Source of the DNA: Gammaproteobacteria bacterium
GTDB lineage: Bacteria > Pseudomonadota > Gammaproteobacteria > Steroidobacterales > Woeseiaceae
Direction of reading: 5' to 3'
Assembly: GCA_029884165.1 (NCBI GenBank)
Contig: JAOUIH010000009.1
Coordinates: forward strand, 1-64,000
Length of the DNA: 64,000 nt
Shown: positions 1 through 9,610 of the stretch, one piece after another
Layout of the letters: every line of letters begins with the position of its first letter
Numbering within the stretch: the first letter of the stretch is position 1
Program-made: the position numbers and the translations under genes
The notes under the pieces: model-generated
The model's database searches: none
What the model was told of the DNA's origin: nothing
The model's input: the letters and a program-made list of their open reading frames with translations, nothing else

Positions 1-1101
1 GCCGAGCAGATCTCGGATGCCGTCCTCGATGCCATCATTGCACAGGACCGCAAAGCCCGCGTGGCCTGCGAAACGCTGGTCAAGACCGGCATGGTCCTCG
101 TCGCCGGCGAAGTGACGACCGAGGCCTGGGTCGACATCGAGCAAATCGCGCGCGAAACCGTCATCGGCATCGGCTATACCGATTCCTCGATGGGCTTCGA
201 CGGCGCATCCTGCGCCGTCCTCAACGCGCTCGGCAAGCAGTCGCCAGACATAGCCCAGGGCGTCGACCGGTCGAAACCAGAGGAACAGGGCGCCGGGGAC
301 CAGGGCCTGATGTTCGGCTACGCAACCAACGAGACTGACGTCCTGATGCCGGCGCCGATCACCTACGCGCACCTGCTGGTGCGGCGCCAGGCCGAGGTTC
401 GCAAGAACGGCACCTTGCCGTGGCTGCGCCCCGACGCCAAGAGCCAGGTCACGTTCGTCTACGTCGACGAAAAACCGGTGGCCATCGACGCCGTCGTGCT
501 GTCCACGCAGCACCACGCCGACGTGTCCAACAAGGACATCCAGGAAGGCGTGATGGAGGAAATCATCAAACCGGTCCTGCCAGGACAGATGATCGGCAAG
601 AGCACGCGTTTCCACATCAATCCGACCGGCCGCTTCGAAATCGGCGGGCCGATGGGTGACTGCGGCCTGACGGGTCGCAAGATCATCGTCGACACCTACG
701 GCGGCTCCGCCCGCCATGGCGGCGGCGCATTCTCCGGCAAGGACCCGTCGAAGGTCGACCGGTCAGCGGCTTACGCCTGCCGCTACGTCGCAAAGAACAT
801 TGTCGCCGCCGGGCTGGCCGACCGCTGCGAGATCCAGGTCTCTTACGCCATAGGCGTTGCCGAGCCGACCTCGATCAGCGTCCGGACCTTCGGTACCGGC
901 AAGATCAGCGAGGACCGGCTCACGACCCTGGTCCGGGAGCACTTCGACCTCAGGCCCTACGGCATCCTGCGCATGCTGGACCTTATCCGCCCGATCTATC
1001 GCCCGACGGCTGCCTACGGGCATTTCGGCAGGGAGGATCTCGAGCTGAGCTGGGAACGCACCGACAAGGCCGAGGCACTGCGCGGCGCAGCGGCGGCGTG
1101 A
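1..1101 (+). CDS. metK: S-adenosylmethionine synthase, 5'-truncated by window edge
   Basis: Makes S-adenosylmethionine from methionine and ATP in the cytosol. The reading frame is open from base 1, where it reads [13 protein letters not shown], so the true start lies about 20 codons before the window. The usual family landmarks are present: the GEVTT segment, the [12 protein letters not shown] nucleotide loop, and the [22 protein letters not shown] segment near two thirds of the protein. The C-terminal domain ends in a short alanine-rich tail. ahcY follows after 31 bases, so SAM synthesis and SAH removal are probably co-transcribed. Only the extreme N-terminus is missing. Confidence 0.97.
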   Translation, partial: AEQISDAVLDAIIAQDRKARVACETLVKTGMVLVAGEVTTEAWVDIEQIARETVIGIGYTDSSMGFDGASCAVLNALGKQSPDIAQGVDRSKPEEQGAGDQGLMFGYATNETDVLMPAPITYAHLLVRRQAEVRKNGTLPWLRPDAKSQVTFVYVDEKPVAIDAVVLSTQHHADVSNKDIQEGVMEEIIKPVLPGQMIGKSTRFHINPTGRFEIGGPMGDCGLTGRKIIVDTYGGSARHGGGAFSGKDPSKVDRSAAYACRYVAKNIVAAGLADRCEIQVSYAIGVAEPTSISVRTFGTGKISEDRLTTLVREHFDLRPYGILRMLDLIRPIYRPTAAYGHFGREDLELSWERTDKAEALRGAAAA

Positions 1102-1132
1102 CGCAATCGTTATCGAATTCAAGGAGAAATGC

Positions 1133-2446
1133 ATGAGCAACCAGGCTGTTGCCATCAAGAACAAGGACTTCAAGGTCGCCGACTTGTCGCTGGCCGATTG
1201 GGGCCGCAAAGAGATCGCCATCGCCGAGACGGAGATGCCGGGCCTGATGGCCATTCGCCGGGAGTACGCTGCCCGGAAACCGTTGCACGGCGCCAGGATT
1301 GCCGGCTGCCTGCACATGACGATCCAGACGGCCGTGCTGATCGAAACGCTGGCCGAGCTAGGCGCCGAGATCCGCTGGTCGTCCTGCAACATCTTCTCGA
1401 CGCAGGACCACGCCGCTGCTGCAATCGCCGCGTCGGGCGTCCCGGTGTTTGCGTGGAAAGGTGAAACAGAGGAAGAGTACTGGTGGTGCGTCGAACAGAC
1501 GATCAACGGTCCTGATGGTTGGCGCCCGAACATGCTGCTCGATGATGGCGGCGACCTGACCCAGGTGATGCACGAGAAATATCCCGAGCTCATGAAAGAC
1601 GTACGCGGTCTGTCGGAGGAAACGACGACCGGCGTCAAACGCCTTTACGACATGCAGAAGGAGGGCTCCCTGCTGTGCCCGGCCTTCAACGTGAACGACT
1701 CCGTAACGAAGTCGAAGTTCGACAATTTGTACGGTTGCCGCGAGTCGCTCGTCGACGGCATAAAGCGAGCCACTGACGTCATGATCGCCGGCAAGATAGC
1801 CATCGTCTGTGGCTATGGCGATGTCGGCAAGGGTTCTGCACAGTCGCTCCGCGGCCTCGGCGCCACCGTCTGGATCACCGAGATCGACCCGATCTGCGCG
1901 CTGCAGGCGGCGATGGAAGGTTATCGTGTCGTGGACCTGGACGAAGCCTGTCACCTGGCCGACATCATCGTGACGGCCACCGGCAATTACCACGTCGTCA
2001 CCGGCAAGCAGCTCGAGCGCCTGAAGAACCAGGCGATCGTCTGCAACATCGGCCATTTCGACAACGAGATCGACGTCGCTTACCTGCGCAAGCTCGAGTG
2101 GGAAAACATCAAGCCCCAGGTCGATCACGTGATTTTCCCGGACGGCAAGCGAATCATCCTGCTGGCTGAGGGGAGACTGATCAATCTCGGCTGCGCGACC
2201 GGCCACCCAAGCTTCGTCATGTCGAATTCGTTTTCCAACCAGGTCCTGGCACAGATGGAGCTCTGGCAGAACGGGGCCAGCTACAAGAACGCGGTCTACG
2301 TGCTGCCCAAGCACCTCGACGAGAAGGTGGCGCGCCTCCATCTCGAAAAGATCGGCGCCAAGCTGACGAAGCTCCGACCCGACCAGGCCAAATACATCGG
2401 CGTGTCGGCCGAGGGCCCGTTCAAGTCCGATCATTATCGATACTAA
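1133..2446 (+). CDS. ahcY: Adenosylhomocysteinase
   Basis: Hydrolyses S-adenosylhomocysteine to adenosine and homocysteine using bound NAD, clearing the product inhibitor of methyltransferases. The protein is 437 aa, normal for proteobacteria. Visible landmarks are the N-terminal substrate segment [17 protein letters not shown], the DDGGD motif, the NAD-binding Rossmann loop [16 protein letters not shown], and the C-terminal FKSDHYRY lid residues. The ATG start has an AAGGAGA ribosome site 6-7 bases upstream. It lies directly downstream of metK. The 31-base spacer is too short to hold a SAH riboswitch. Confidence 0.97.
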   Translation: MSNQAVAIKNKDFKVADLSLADWGRKEIAIAETEMPGLMAIRREYAARKPLHGARIAGCLHMTIQTAVLIETLAELGAEIRWSSCNIFSTQDHAAAAIAASGVPVFAWKGETEEEYWWCVEQTINGPDGWRPNMLLDDGGDLTQVMHEKYPELMKDVRGLSEETTTGVKRLYDMQKEGSLLCPAFNVNDSVTKSKFDNLYGCRESLVDGIKRATDVMIAGKIAIVCGYGDVGKGSAQSLRGLGATVWITEIDPICALQAAMEGYRVVDLDEACHLADIIVTATGNYHVVTGKQLERLKNQAIVCNIGHFDNEIDVAYLRKLEWENIKPQVDHVIFPDGKRIILLAEGRLINLGCATGHPSFVMSNSFSNQVLAQMELWQNGASYKNAVYVLPKHLDEKVARLHLEKIGAKLTKLRPDQAKYIGVSAEGPFKSDHYRY

Positions 2447-2456
2447 AGGCAGGATC

Positions 2457-2482
2457 GCGGCGGGGTCCTGAGGCCCCGCCGC
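2457..2482 (+). terminator. GC-rich hairpin after ahcY, possible terminator
   Basis: A perfect 9-bp stem (GCGGCGGGG with CCCCGCCGC) closes an 8-base loop just after the ahcY stop codon. No T-run follows, so it may be a Rho-assisted end, an mRNA-stabilising hairpin or an attenuator before cpdA rather than a classical intrinsic terminator. Confidence 0.5.
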
Positions 2483-2575
2483 GACCTCATCCGGGCAGCC
2501 CGGATTGGCCACCATCGCTCGAGCGGCTATCATTGGCCGAACGCCCAGAGCCACAAGCCAGCGGGACGGGACGCC

Positions 2576-3355
2576 ATTCAATCTCAGCCGGAATCCATTC
2601 GGATCCTGCACATAACGGATCCGCACCTGTTTGCAGACGCAGGCGGCAGTTTGCGCGGTACCGTTACCTACGATTCGTTTCGCTCCGTTCTGGACGATAT
2701 CCGGCGATCTGGCTGGGCAGCCGACCTCGTCGCACTGACCGGCGACCTGATCCAGGACGATACTCGTGAAGCGTACCAACACTTTCCGGGCATGCTGGCG
2801 CCGCTCGAACTTCCCGTACTGTGCGTGCCGGGGAATCACGATATTCGCCGAATGATGCGCGAAGAACTTGCGGTCGAACCGTTCCTGTATTGCCAGACGC
2901 TGGCATTGGGCAACTGGCAGATCATTGGCATCGACAGCTGCATCGACGGTACTGCAGCCGGCCGAGTCGGGCGCGAGGAGATGGCTAGGCTAGAGGCCAT
3001 GGCATATGCGAGCGGCTCCGGGCACGTTCTCGTGTGCATACATCATCCACCGCTGCCCGTCGGCAGCCGTTGGCTGGACTCCGTCGGGATGCAGAACGGG
3101 CCGGAATTTCTCGACTATCTCACGCGAATCCCGAGCGTAAGGGGGGTGCTTTTCGGTCATGTTCACCAGCCACTCGACGTCCGGTACCGCTCCCTGCACA
3201 TCATCGGCACGCCGTCGACCTGCAGGCAGTTTACGATCGGTAGCGACGATTTTGCCGTCGACGATAATCCGCCAGCCTATCGACGCGTCGAACTCCACGC
3301 GAACGGCGAGATCACCTCGGAACTGATCTGGCTGGACGAAAGCAGGAAGGTATGA
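2576..3355 (+). CDS. cpdA: 3',5'-cyclic AMP phosphodiesterase (CpdA/Icc type), non-canonical start
   Basis: Calcineurin-like metallophosphoesterase expected to hydrolyse cAMP to AMP. The metal-site motifs of the family are all readable: HITDPH (bases 2609-2626), GDLIQDD, GNHD, HHPPLP and FGHVHQP. It aligns by eye along its length with E. coli CpdA. The conserved first motif lies upstream of the first ATG, GTG or TTG available in this frame (TTG at 2651). The frame is open all the way back to the ahcY stop, with no canonical start. I therefore place the start at ATT 2576, which has a weak GGGACGGGA sequence upstream. A one-base indel joining the frame that begins at TTG 2533 is an alternative. 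The stop overlaps the next gene by ATGA. Confidence 0.8.
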   Translation: MQSQPESIRILHITDPHLFADAGGSLRGTVTYDSFRSVLDDIRRSGWAADLVALTGDLIQDDTREAYQHFPGMLAPLELPVLCVPGNHDIRRMMREELAVEPFLYCQTLALGNWQIIGIDSCIDGTAAGRVGREEMARLEAMAYASGSGHVLVCIHHPPLPVGSRWLDSVGMQNGPEFLDYLTRIPSVRGVLFGHVHQPLDVRYRSLHIIGTPSTCRQFTIGSDDFAVDDNPPAYRRVELHANGEITSELIWLDESRKV

Positions 3356-4236
3356 TCTCCATGACCAGTCGATTCCTGTTCGTCGCTCTCCTCATGCTCA
3401 GCGCGCAGGTCCGCGCAGACGACCACCCGCTTACGCTCTGGCTGGTCGAGGGCGCAGCCAACCGGGTTTACCTGCTCGGGTCAGTACATCTCCTGAGGCA
3501 AAGCGATTACCCGCTTCCTTCCCGAATCGACGCAGCCTACGAAGATGCGGACAAGCTGGTAATGGAACTCGACATGGACGATCTCGATCCAGTCGCGACC
3601 CAGTCTCTTGTCAGCAGCCTGGGCATGCTTCCCGAGGGCAGTTCGCTGGCCGACCTCGTCGGTTCGGAGGTCTATTCGCAGGCCCAGGAACTTGCGGCAG
3701 GTCTGGATCTGCCACTGCACCTGCTGTCATCGGTGGAACCGTGGCTGGCAGCGATAACCATCGAACAGCTGGCCCTGACGCGCATAGGCTTCAATCCCGC
3801 ATTCGGGGTCGAGAGCCACCTGGCAGGCAAAGCCGGGAGCGACGGCAAGGATATACTCGGGCTCGAACGTATCGAAGAGCAGCTTTCGTTTCTCGACACG
3901 CTATCGCTCGATGCGCAACGCGCACTGCTGTTGCAGACGCTGGTCGACAGCGCCGAGCTCGAATCCACGATGGACGAACTGATCGACGCGTGGCGTAACG
4001 GCCGCATCGACGAACTCGAAGACGCGATGCTCAACGACATGCTCGAATTTCCCGAGCTGTACCAGGCCCTGGTGGTATCTCGCAACCGGGCCTGGACGGA
4101 AAGGATCGAAGCGCTGCTGGGAGAAAGAACAGATTACCTGGTCGTGGTGGGCGCGCTGCACCTGATCGGTGACGACGGCCTGCCGGCCCTGCTGCAGCGG
4201 CGCGGATTCGCACCTGTGCAGTTGCACAACGAGTAG
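3352..4236 (+). CDS. TraB/GumN family protein (exported)
   Basis: 294 aa protein of the TraB/GumN superfamily. It has an N-terminal signal peptide (LFVALLMLSAQVRADD) and the family's opening motif VYLLGSVHLL, with a second glycine/histidine motif VVVGALHLIGDDGL near the C-terminus. These GxxH motifs are proposed to form a metal-binding active site, and some relatives are considered proteases, but the bacterial function is not settled. The ATG overlaps the cpdA stop codon (ATGA), so the two are probably translationally coupled. An alternative in-frame ATG lies three codons downstream. Location is probably periplasmic. Confidence 0.85.
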   Translation: MISMTSRFLFVALLMLSAQVRADDHPLTLWLVEGAANRVYLLGSVHLLRQSDYPLPSRIDAAYEDADKLVMELDMDDLDPVATQSLVSSLGMLPEGSSLADLVGSEVYSQAQELAAGLDLPLHLLSSVEPWLAAITIEQLALTRIGFNPAFGVESHLAGKAGSDGKDILGLERIEEQLSFLDTLSLDAQRALLLQTLVDSAELESTMDELIDAWRNGRIDELEDAMLNDMLEFPELYQALVVSRNRAWTERIEALLGERTDYLVVVGALHLIGDDGLPALLQRRGFAPVQLHNE

Positions 4237-4289
4237 CGGCCGCCCGCCAGCCGCCGGTCGCTTCCAGCAGCCTGTCTTTCGACGGCGTG

Positions 4290-4454
4290 TCAGATATCGA
4301 CGACTTCGAAATCCTCTTTCCCGGCACCGCAGTCCGGACAGCGCCACGACAGCGGGATATCTTCCCACCGGGTTCCTGGCGGAATATCGGACTCGGGATC
4401 TCCGGTTTCCTCGTTGTAGACGTAGCCACAGATGAGGCACATATAAGCTTTCAT
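4290..4454 (-). CDS. Rubredoxin
   Basis: A 54-residue reverse-strand gene. It begins [18 protein letters not shown] and contains the second cysteine pair in [16 protein letters not shown]. The two CxxCG-type pairs are the iron ligands of rubredoxin, and the spacing and length are typical of a single-domain one-electron carrier. It sits alone, divergent from hemL and converging on the TraB gene. Its redox partner cannot be read from context. No strong ribosome site is seen upstream of the ATG. Confidence 0.92.
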   Translation of the reverse strand: MKAYMCLICGYVYNEETGDPESDIPPGTRWEDIPLSWRCPDCGAGKEDFEVVDI

Positions 4455-4570
4455 GCGACGACGATGAGCCGTCAGGCAAGGCCTGTCAATTCCCCGGCCC
4501 GCCTTGTGTTACGGAGTTTCGCGCCCGGCCGGTCTTCGGTAGCATTCCCGTTCCCAACAGGAGAGTCAGC

Positions 4571-5845
4571 GTGAGTCTTTTTCAGGAAGCAAGACAGGTC
4601 ATTGCCGGCGGGGTCAATTCCCCGGTCAGGGCCTTCGCAGGCGTCGGCGGCGAACCGGTTTTCTTCAGGAGCGCGAATGGCGCATGGCTCGAGGCCGAGG
4701 ACGGACGGCGGCTGATCGACTACGTCGGCTCCTGGGGCCCCATGATACTCGGGCACGGACATCCGGCGGTCGTCGAAGCGGTGCTGGAAACCGCCAGGCG
4801 CGGACTCAGCTTCGGTGCCCCCTGCGTGCTGGAGACGCGCCTCGCCGAAAAGATCCGCGAGTTCGTGCCATCGATAGAGCGCGTGCGCATGGTCAGTTCC
4901 GGCACGGAAGCCACCATGAGCGCGATCAGGCTCGCCCGGGGCCATACCGGGCGCGACAAGATCATCAAGTTCGAGGGCTGCTACCACGGGCACTCGGACT
5001 CGCTGCTGATCAAGGCGGGATCCGGCGCGCTGACGCTGGGCGTACCGAGTTCGCCCGGCGTGCCCGCGTCGCTCGCCGAGCACACGATCACCCTGCCGTA
5101 CAATGACATTGAAGCGGTAGGCCGCGCGTTTGCGGCGCACGGCGAACAGATCGCCTGCATCATCGTGGAACCGATAGCGGGCAACATGAACATGGTGCCG
5201 CCGGTAGGCGGATTTCTCGAGTGCCTGCGCGACCATTGCAGCCAGGCGGGCGCCATCCTGATATTCGACGAGGTGATGACCGGCTTCCGGGTCGCCAGGG
5301 GCGGGGTCCAGGCGCTGTGCGGCATCCGGCCAGATCTCACCACGCTCGGCAAAATCGTGGGCGGCGGACTGCCCGCCGCGGCTTTTGGCGGTCGCGCCGA
5401 CATCATGGCCTCGATAGCTCCGGAAGGCCCCGTTTACCAGGCAGGAACGCTATCCGGCAACCCGCTGGCGATGGCGGCCGGGCTCGCGACTCTGACGGAA
5501 CTGGAGGCTGCCGGGTTCTACGAACAGATCGAGGAAAAAACAGCCCGGCTCGCCACCGGCCTTGTCCGGGCCGCCGACAGGCACGGTTTTCCGCTGCAGT
5601 CCGAGTACCGGGGCGGCATGTTCGGGTTCGTCTTTTCGGCCGCAGGCCCGATTCGCAGCTATTCGCAGGTGGCGGCTGCCGACGTGGGTCTCTTCCGGCG
5701 GTTCTTTCATGCGATGCTTCGACGGGGCGTCTACCTAGCGCCATCCGCATTCGAGGCGGGATTCGTGTCGTCCGCGCACGGCGTCAGCGAGATCGACCAA
5801 ACGCTGGAGGCTGCAGCCGATTCTTTCGCCGAACTGCGGGGCTGA
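4571..5845 (+). CDS. hemL: Glutamate-1-semialdehyde 2,1-aminomutase
   Basis: PLP enzyme that converts glutamate-1-semialdehyde to 5-aminolevulinate in the C5 route to haem, and here probably also to cobalamin. The protein is 424 aa. It opens with the family signature [12 protein letters not shown], then shows [14 protein letters not shown], the cofactor segment [10 protein letters not shown], and the PLP-lysine region [17 protein letters not shown]. It starts at GTG 4571 with AGGAG seven bases upstream, and an ATG is not available nearby. It is divergent from the rubredoxin gene. Haem supply fits the many c-type haem motifs found further along the window. Confidence 0.96.
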   Translation: MSLFQEARQVIAGGVNSPVRAFAGVGGEPVFFRSANGAWLEAEDGRRLIDYVGSWGPMILGHGHPAVVEAVLETARRGLSFGAPCVLETRLAEKIREFVPSIERVRMVSSGTEATMSAIRLARGHTGRDKIIKFEGCYHGHSDSLLIKAGSGALTLGVPSSPGVPASLAEHTITLPYNDIEAVGRAFAAHGEQIACIIVEPIAGNMNMVPPVGGFLECLRDHCSQAGAILIFDEVMTGFRVARGGVQALCGIRPDLTTLGKIVGGGLPAAAFGGRADIMASIAPEGPVYQAGTLSGNPLAMAAGLATLTELEAAGFYEQIEEKTARLATGLVRAADRHGFPLQSEYRGGMFGFVFSAAGPIRSYSQVAAADVGLFRRFFHAMLRRGVYLAPSAFEAGFVSSAHGVSEIDQTLEAAADSFAELRG

Positions 5846-5850
5846 CCGGT

Positions 5851-6438
5851 TCAGCCCTGCAGCTCTGTCGCGCGAACGTCCTTCAGCGCGCCACGAAGCA
5901 TGCGCAGGCGCTGTATAGGGTCCTGCAGTTCGAGGCAAGCCTGTTTCTGGTGGTTCTCGATCGGCAGAACCTCGGCAAACCGGAATCCTACCCAGGTCGC
6001 GTCGTCGTAGCGCCGCTCGAGCCTCTGGTACAGCAACCCCAGGTCCTCGAGGACACGCTGCAGAATGGCGACGAGCGGCCTGAATTCGTCGGGCAGGGGC
6101 GTCGCCGGTTCGTCCGGCAGTATTTCGATCTCGCCGACGTAGAGGCCATCGCCCCGGGTGCCTACGTCAAGCAGGCGAAACCTCTGTTCGCCGGCGGCAG
6201 TCACTCCAAGCAGGCCGTCGCTCCCCTGGTACCAGTCGACGATCCGCGCCAGCGTACCCGTTGCGTGAGTTTGAGCGGCCCCCGTTTCGTCCCCTTCCCG
6301 AATCAGCAGCACGCCGAAAGGCGTGTCGGACTTCAGGCACTCGCTGATCATGTCCAGGTAGCGCGCCTCGAAAATCCGCAGCGGCAGCGGACCACCCGGA
6401 AACAGCACGGTGCGAAGCGGAAACAGGGGTACTTTCAA
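5851..6438 (-). CDS. LON N-terminal substrate-binding domain protein
   Basis: A stand-alone LON (PUA-like) domain without the ATPase or protease parts of Lon. The protein starts KVPLFPLRTVLFPGGPLPLRIFEARYL, the characteristic opening of this family, and ends with a helical region ending in RATELQG. I chose TTG 6436-6438 because it puts the start immediately before the conserved segment. The frame stays open to GTG 6510, which would add 24 non-conserved residues. A TATAAT sequence (bases 6516-6521, reverse strand) lies just before that GTG. It follows mpl after a short gap on the same strand. Role is uncertain, perhaps substrate recognition or protein quality control. Confidence 0.82.
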   Translation of the reverse strand: MKVPLFPLRTVLFPGGPLPLRIFEARYLDMISECLKSDTPFGVLLIREGDETGAAQTHATGTLARIVDWYQGSDGLLGVTAAGEQRFRLLDVGTRGDGLYVGEIEILPDEPATPLPDEFRPLVAILQRVLEDLGLLYQRLERRYDDATWVGFRFAEVLPIENHQKQACLELQDPIQRLRMLRGALKDVRATELQG

Positions 6439-6546
6439 AACTATCTCGAAGGACTCGTTGCAGAGCGATTGCCCGTCCGTCGCAGCGACGGCCGGGAACG
6501 GGGCTGGCACAAGTAATTATAGGTCGCCCGCGGCAACTTCGCCCGA

Positions 6547-7923
6547 TCAGGCGGGGCCGGATTGCCTTCTCTGCAGCTCGAGAGTCAGTTTTTGCCTGCA
6601 GGCGCCGAAACCGCCATTGCTCATGAAGACCACCTGGTCACCCGCACGCAGTTCGTCAGCGAGAATTTCGACCAAGCGGTCATAGTCGTCGATGAGCCTC
6701 AGCCGGTCGGCGAGACCTCGAAGCGCCGCGTCGAACGAGGCATCGAAGTCCGCTGGCCGGTACACCGCGACGAGGTCTGCGCCGCCCAGTGCCGGCGCGA
6801 GCTGCTCGTTATGCACACCCATTTTCATCGTATTCGATCGAGGCTCCAGGGCAACGACAACGCGCCGGCCCGGGTGTTGCCTGCGAATCGCTTCCAGGCT
6901 GCGCCGTATGGCCGTCGGATGGTGAGCGAAGTCGTCGTAGATCGCGATATCGCCTACGGTCGCAGTGCGTTCCATGCGACGCTTGACACCCTCGAATCGC
7001 GCCAGCGAATCGACAGCGCGGCTCACCGACACACCGGCCGACTGTGCGGCGGCGACCGCGGCCAGGGCATTCTCCAGGTTGTGGCCTCCGCTGACCTTCC
7101 AGCCCGTATCCGCAGGCGCGCCGTCCCTGCGCCACATCCGGATCCGCCGCTCGCCCGGGTCCGCGAACTCCGCCGTCCAGTCGAAGTCTCCCTTCAGGCC
7201 GAAGTTCTCGACGGGTGTCCAGCAGCCCATCGCCAGGGCCCGCGCCAGGTTCGCGTCCCGGCCGTTGACCAGGACCCGCCCTTCACCCGGCACGATCCGC
7301 AAGAGCTGATGTACCTGCCACAGGATGGCGTCGACGTCCTTGTAAATGTCGGCGTGGTCGAATTCCAGGTTGTTCAGGATGACGGTGCGCGGCCCGTAAT
7401 GCACGAACTTGGCGCGCTTGTCGAAAAACGCCGTGTCGTACTCATCGGCTTCGACGACGAAGAACCTCGAATCGCCGAGGCGGGCGGAGAAATCGAAATT
7501 GGCCGGCGACCCGCCGATCAGGAAGCCGGGCTTCATGCCGGCATCCTCGAGTATCCAGGCCAGCATGCTGGACGTCGTCGTCTTGCCGTGCGTGCCGGCC
7601 ACCGCAAACACGTGCCTCCCTTGCAAAACGTGTTCTGCCAGCCACTGGGGCCCGGACCGGTACGGCAACCCCCTGTTCAGCACGGCCTCGACCACGGGAT
7701 TACCCCTGCTCATCGCATTGCCGATGACGACACAGTCCGGGGCGGGGTCCAGCTGGGAGACGTCCCATCCCTCGATAAGTTCGACCTCGAGTCGCTTGAG
7801 CTGGTTGCTCATCGGCGGGTAGACATTGGCATCGCTACCCGTAACGCGGTACCCGGCAGCCTTGGCCAGGGCCGCTATGCCACCCATGAACGTGCCGCAA
7901 ATTCCCAGAATATGTATGTGCAT
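6547..7923 (-). CDS. mpl: UDP-N-acetylmuramate:L-alanyl-gamma-D-glutamyl-meso-diaminopimelate ligase
   Basis: Mur-ligase family enzyme that attaches recycled murein tripeptide to UDP-MurNAc in the cytosol. The 458 aa protein begins MHIHILGICGTFMGGIAALA, the Mpl form of the Mur N-terminal loop. It then has the ATP-binding loop AVAGTHGKTTTSSMLAW, the EADEYDTAFFDKRAKF segment typical of Mpl, and the C-terminal domain with DDFAHHPTAI. Length and order of domains are normal. The LON-domain gene is downstream on the same strand and a membrane protein gene lies just upstream. Confidence 0.96.
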   Translation of the reverse strand: MHIHILGICGTFMGGIAALAKAAGYRVTGSDANVYPPMSNQLKRLEVELIEGWDVSQLDPAPDCVVIGNAMSRGNPVVEAVLNRGLPYRSGPQWLAEHVLQGRHVFAVAGTHGKTTTSSMLAWILEDAGMKPGFLIGGSPANFDFSARLGDSRFFVVEADEYDTAFFDKRAKFVHYGPRTVILNNLEFDHADIYKDVDAILWQVHQLLRIVPGEGRVLVNGRDANLARALAMGCWTPVENFGLKGDFDWTAEFADPGERRIRMWRRDGAPADTGWKVSGGHNLENALAAVAAAQSAGVSVSRAVDSLARFEGVKRRMERTATVGDIAIYDDFAHHPTAIRRSLEAIRRQHPGRRVVVALEPRSNTMKMGVHNEQLAPALGGADLVAVYRPADFDASFDAALRGLADRLRLIDDYDRLVEILADELRAGDQVVFMSNGGFGACRQKLTLELQRRQSGPA

Positions 7924-7938
7924 GCCGTATGCGCGCCG

Positions 7939-8442
7939 TCAGACTCGGCCCGAAAACGCGGATTGGAATCCGAGCTGTAAAATAAAGGCTGCCATCGCGA
8001 TCGTAATGCCGACGAACCAGTGCTGCTGTATCGTGCGGGCGATGATATGCCCTTCCACCGGCACCGACCAGAAGATGATCAGCGTGGCCACCAGGCCGGC
8101 GAACTCCTTACCGAGCAGGGGCTCGACAAGCACGTACCCGGCCACGAACAGCAGCGTGATTATCGCCCCGCAGGCGATGATCGCTGTCACAGCCTGCAGC
8201 ATTCTCCCGCCATACCCGGAAACGTAGACGACGGCGGCATAGAAGCAGATTCCCAGCCCGTACCCGGTGAATGTCGTGACGGGGTTTTGTCCGTCGACAC
8301 CTTCGACCAGCGCCATCGCGGCATAAGACGAGACCGCGAGCAGCACGACCGCGAACATCAGCACGATCCACGAAGCCGGCACGGCGTCGGGCCCCTTTCG
8401 CAACGCTATGATGTCCACGTAGGTCTTGAGCAGCGTTAGCAC
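7939..8442 (-). CDS. Multi-pass integral membrane protein, function unknown
   Basis: About 167 aa with four to five predicted membrane spans: the segments around WIVLMFAVVLLAVSSYAAM, YGLGICFYAAVVYVSG, AVTAIIACGAIITLLFVAG, LVATLIIFWSVP and VGITIAMAAFILQLGF. I start it at GTG 8442 because AGGAGG lies ten bases upstream. An ATG at 8484 would add 14 residues. It has a loosely Yip1-like pattern of short loops, but I do not recognise the family securely. It is divergent from rnd and followed by mpl on the same strand. Confidence 0.7.
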   Translation of the reverse strand: MLTLLKTYVDIIALRKGPDAVPASWIVLMFAVVLLAVSSYAAMALVEGVDGQNPVTTFTGYGLGICFYAAVVYVSGYGGRMLQAVTAIIACGAIITLLFVAGYVLVEPLLGKEFAGLVATLIIFWSVPVEGHIIARTIQQHWFVGITIAMAAFILQLGFQSAFSGRV

Positions 8443-8521
8443 GCGTTCCCTGCCTCCTATCTCACCAGTTGGCAATGATCGCATGATAGTCTTCGTAACC
8501 GAAGAGAGAGCCCGTGCAATC

Positions 8522-9598
8522 ATGTTGCGAACCCGACTCGTAAACCCTGCTGCAGACGACGAACTTGTCGAGATGCTTGCGTCCGGCGGCCGCATCGGCC
8601 TGGACACGGAATTCATGCGTGAGAGCACTTTTTACGCCCAGCTTTGCCTCGTCCAGATCGCGACGCCGCAGTCGATATATTGCGCCGACCCGCTGATCGA
8701 AGGGGAACTCGGCCCGTTCTGGAAGGCGCTTTGCCAGTGCGAATGGGTGCTGCACTCCGGGAGGCAGGACCTGGAAGTCGTATACCAGACCGCCGGCCGC
8801 ATGCCCCGCCATGTGTTCGATACCCAGGTTGCGGCCGGCCTGCTCGGGATGCAGCCGCAGCTCGGTTACGCCCAACTCGTCAAGGAGCTCTTCGATGTCG
8901 AACTCGCCAAGGGGCATACCCGCGCCGACTGGTCGCAGCGACCGCTCGGCGAGGCCATGCTCGATTATGCCTCCGAAGACGTGGCCTACCTGCTCGAGGC
9001 CGCCACCATCCTGATCGACCGACTCGAAGCCCTTGGGCGCCTCGACTGGGCGCTCGAGGATTCGGCCGCGCTGCTCGATCCGGCCCTGTACGAGTTTCAC
9101 CCGGCGGATGCAATCGAGAGGCTCAAGGCCGCACGCAACCTGCGCGGCCGTGCCCGGCGAGCCGCCGTGCGCCTGGCGGCTTGGCGAGAGAAGCGAGCGC
9201 AACAGGCTGACCGGCCGCGACAGTGGATCCTGAAGGACTCCGTCTTGATGGAGCTGGCGGGTTCCGACCCTTCGACCGAAGCGGATATTGGCAGGATACC
9301 CGGCATGCCCGCTGCGACGGCCCGCCGCTCGGGACGCGAGTTACTCGCCGAGCTCCAGGCTGCTCGCGACGAAAAGGATGAATACGTTCCGCCGGGCCGG
9401 CCCGATGAGCGTCAGAAAGCTGCGCTGAAACGCATGCAAACGGAGGTGGTCGCGATCTCGTCAGAACTGGGCATTGCCGCGGAGGTTCTTGCACCGCGCA
9501 AGGAGCTGTCTGCCGCAATACAGGGTGACCGTACCGGCCGAGTATTCAGGGGTTGGCGCCGCGAGTTGATCGGCGATCGCCTGCTCGAACTGATCTGA
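8522..9598 (+). CDS. rnd: Ribonuclease D
   Basis: 3'-5' exoribonuclease of the DEDD family that trims tRNA and other stable RNA 3' ends. The protein has the first acidic motif IGLDTEFMRESTFY, the second in VLHSGRQDLEVVY, and the third with YASEDVAYLL. A C-terminal HRDC-like helical region follows. The ATG at 8522 is preceded by a purine stretch (AGAGAGAG) and matches the usual N-terminal length. ATG 8483 and an upstream ORF extension are possible but overlap the divergent membrane-protein gene. About 358 aa. Confidence 0.92.
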   Translation: MLRTRLVNPAADDELVEMLASGGRIGLDTEFMRESTFYAQLCLVQIATPQSIYCADPLIEGELGPFWKALCQCEWVLHSGRQDLEVVYQTAGRMPRHVFDTQVAAGLLGMQPQLGYAQLVKELFDVELAKGHTRADWSQRPLGEAMLDYASEDVAYLLEAATILIDRLEALGRLDWALEDSAALLDPALYEFHPADAIERLKAARNLRGRARRAAVRLAAWREKRAQQADRPRQWILKDSVLMELAGSDPSTEADIGRIPGMPAATARRSGRELLAELQAARDEKDEYVPPGRPDERQKAALKRMQTEVVAISSELGIAAEVLAPRKELSAAIQGDRTGRVFRGWRRELIGDRLLELI

Positions 9599-9610
9599 TC
9601 GCTGACCCTG

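Noticed and set aside
1102-1132. SAH riboswitch before ahcY
   Set aside because: The metK-ahcY gap is 31 bases, too short for the aptamer.
1358-2839. 493-codon reverse ORF over ahcY
   Set aside because: Antisense shadow in high-GC DNA; the forward strand carries a fully conserved ahcY and the start of cpdA.
4472-5236. Reverse ORF of 254 codons opposite hemL
   Set aside because: Antisense shadow; forward hemL is fully conserved.
6562-7980. 472-codon forward ORF opposite mpl
   Set aside because: Antisense shadow of mpl, lacks recognisable motifs.
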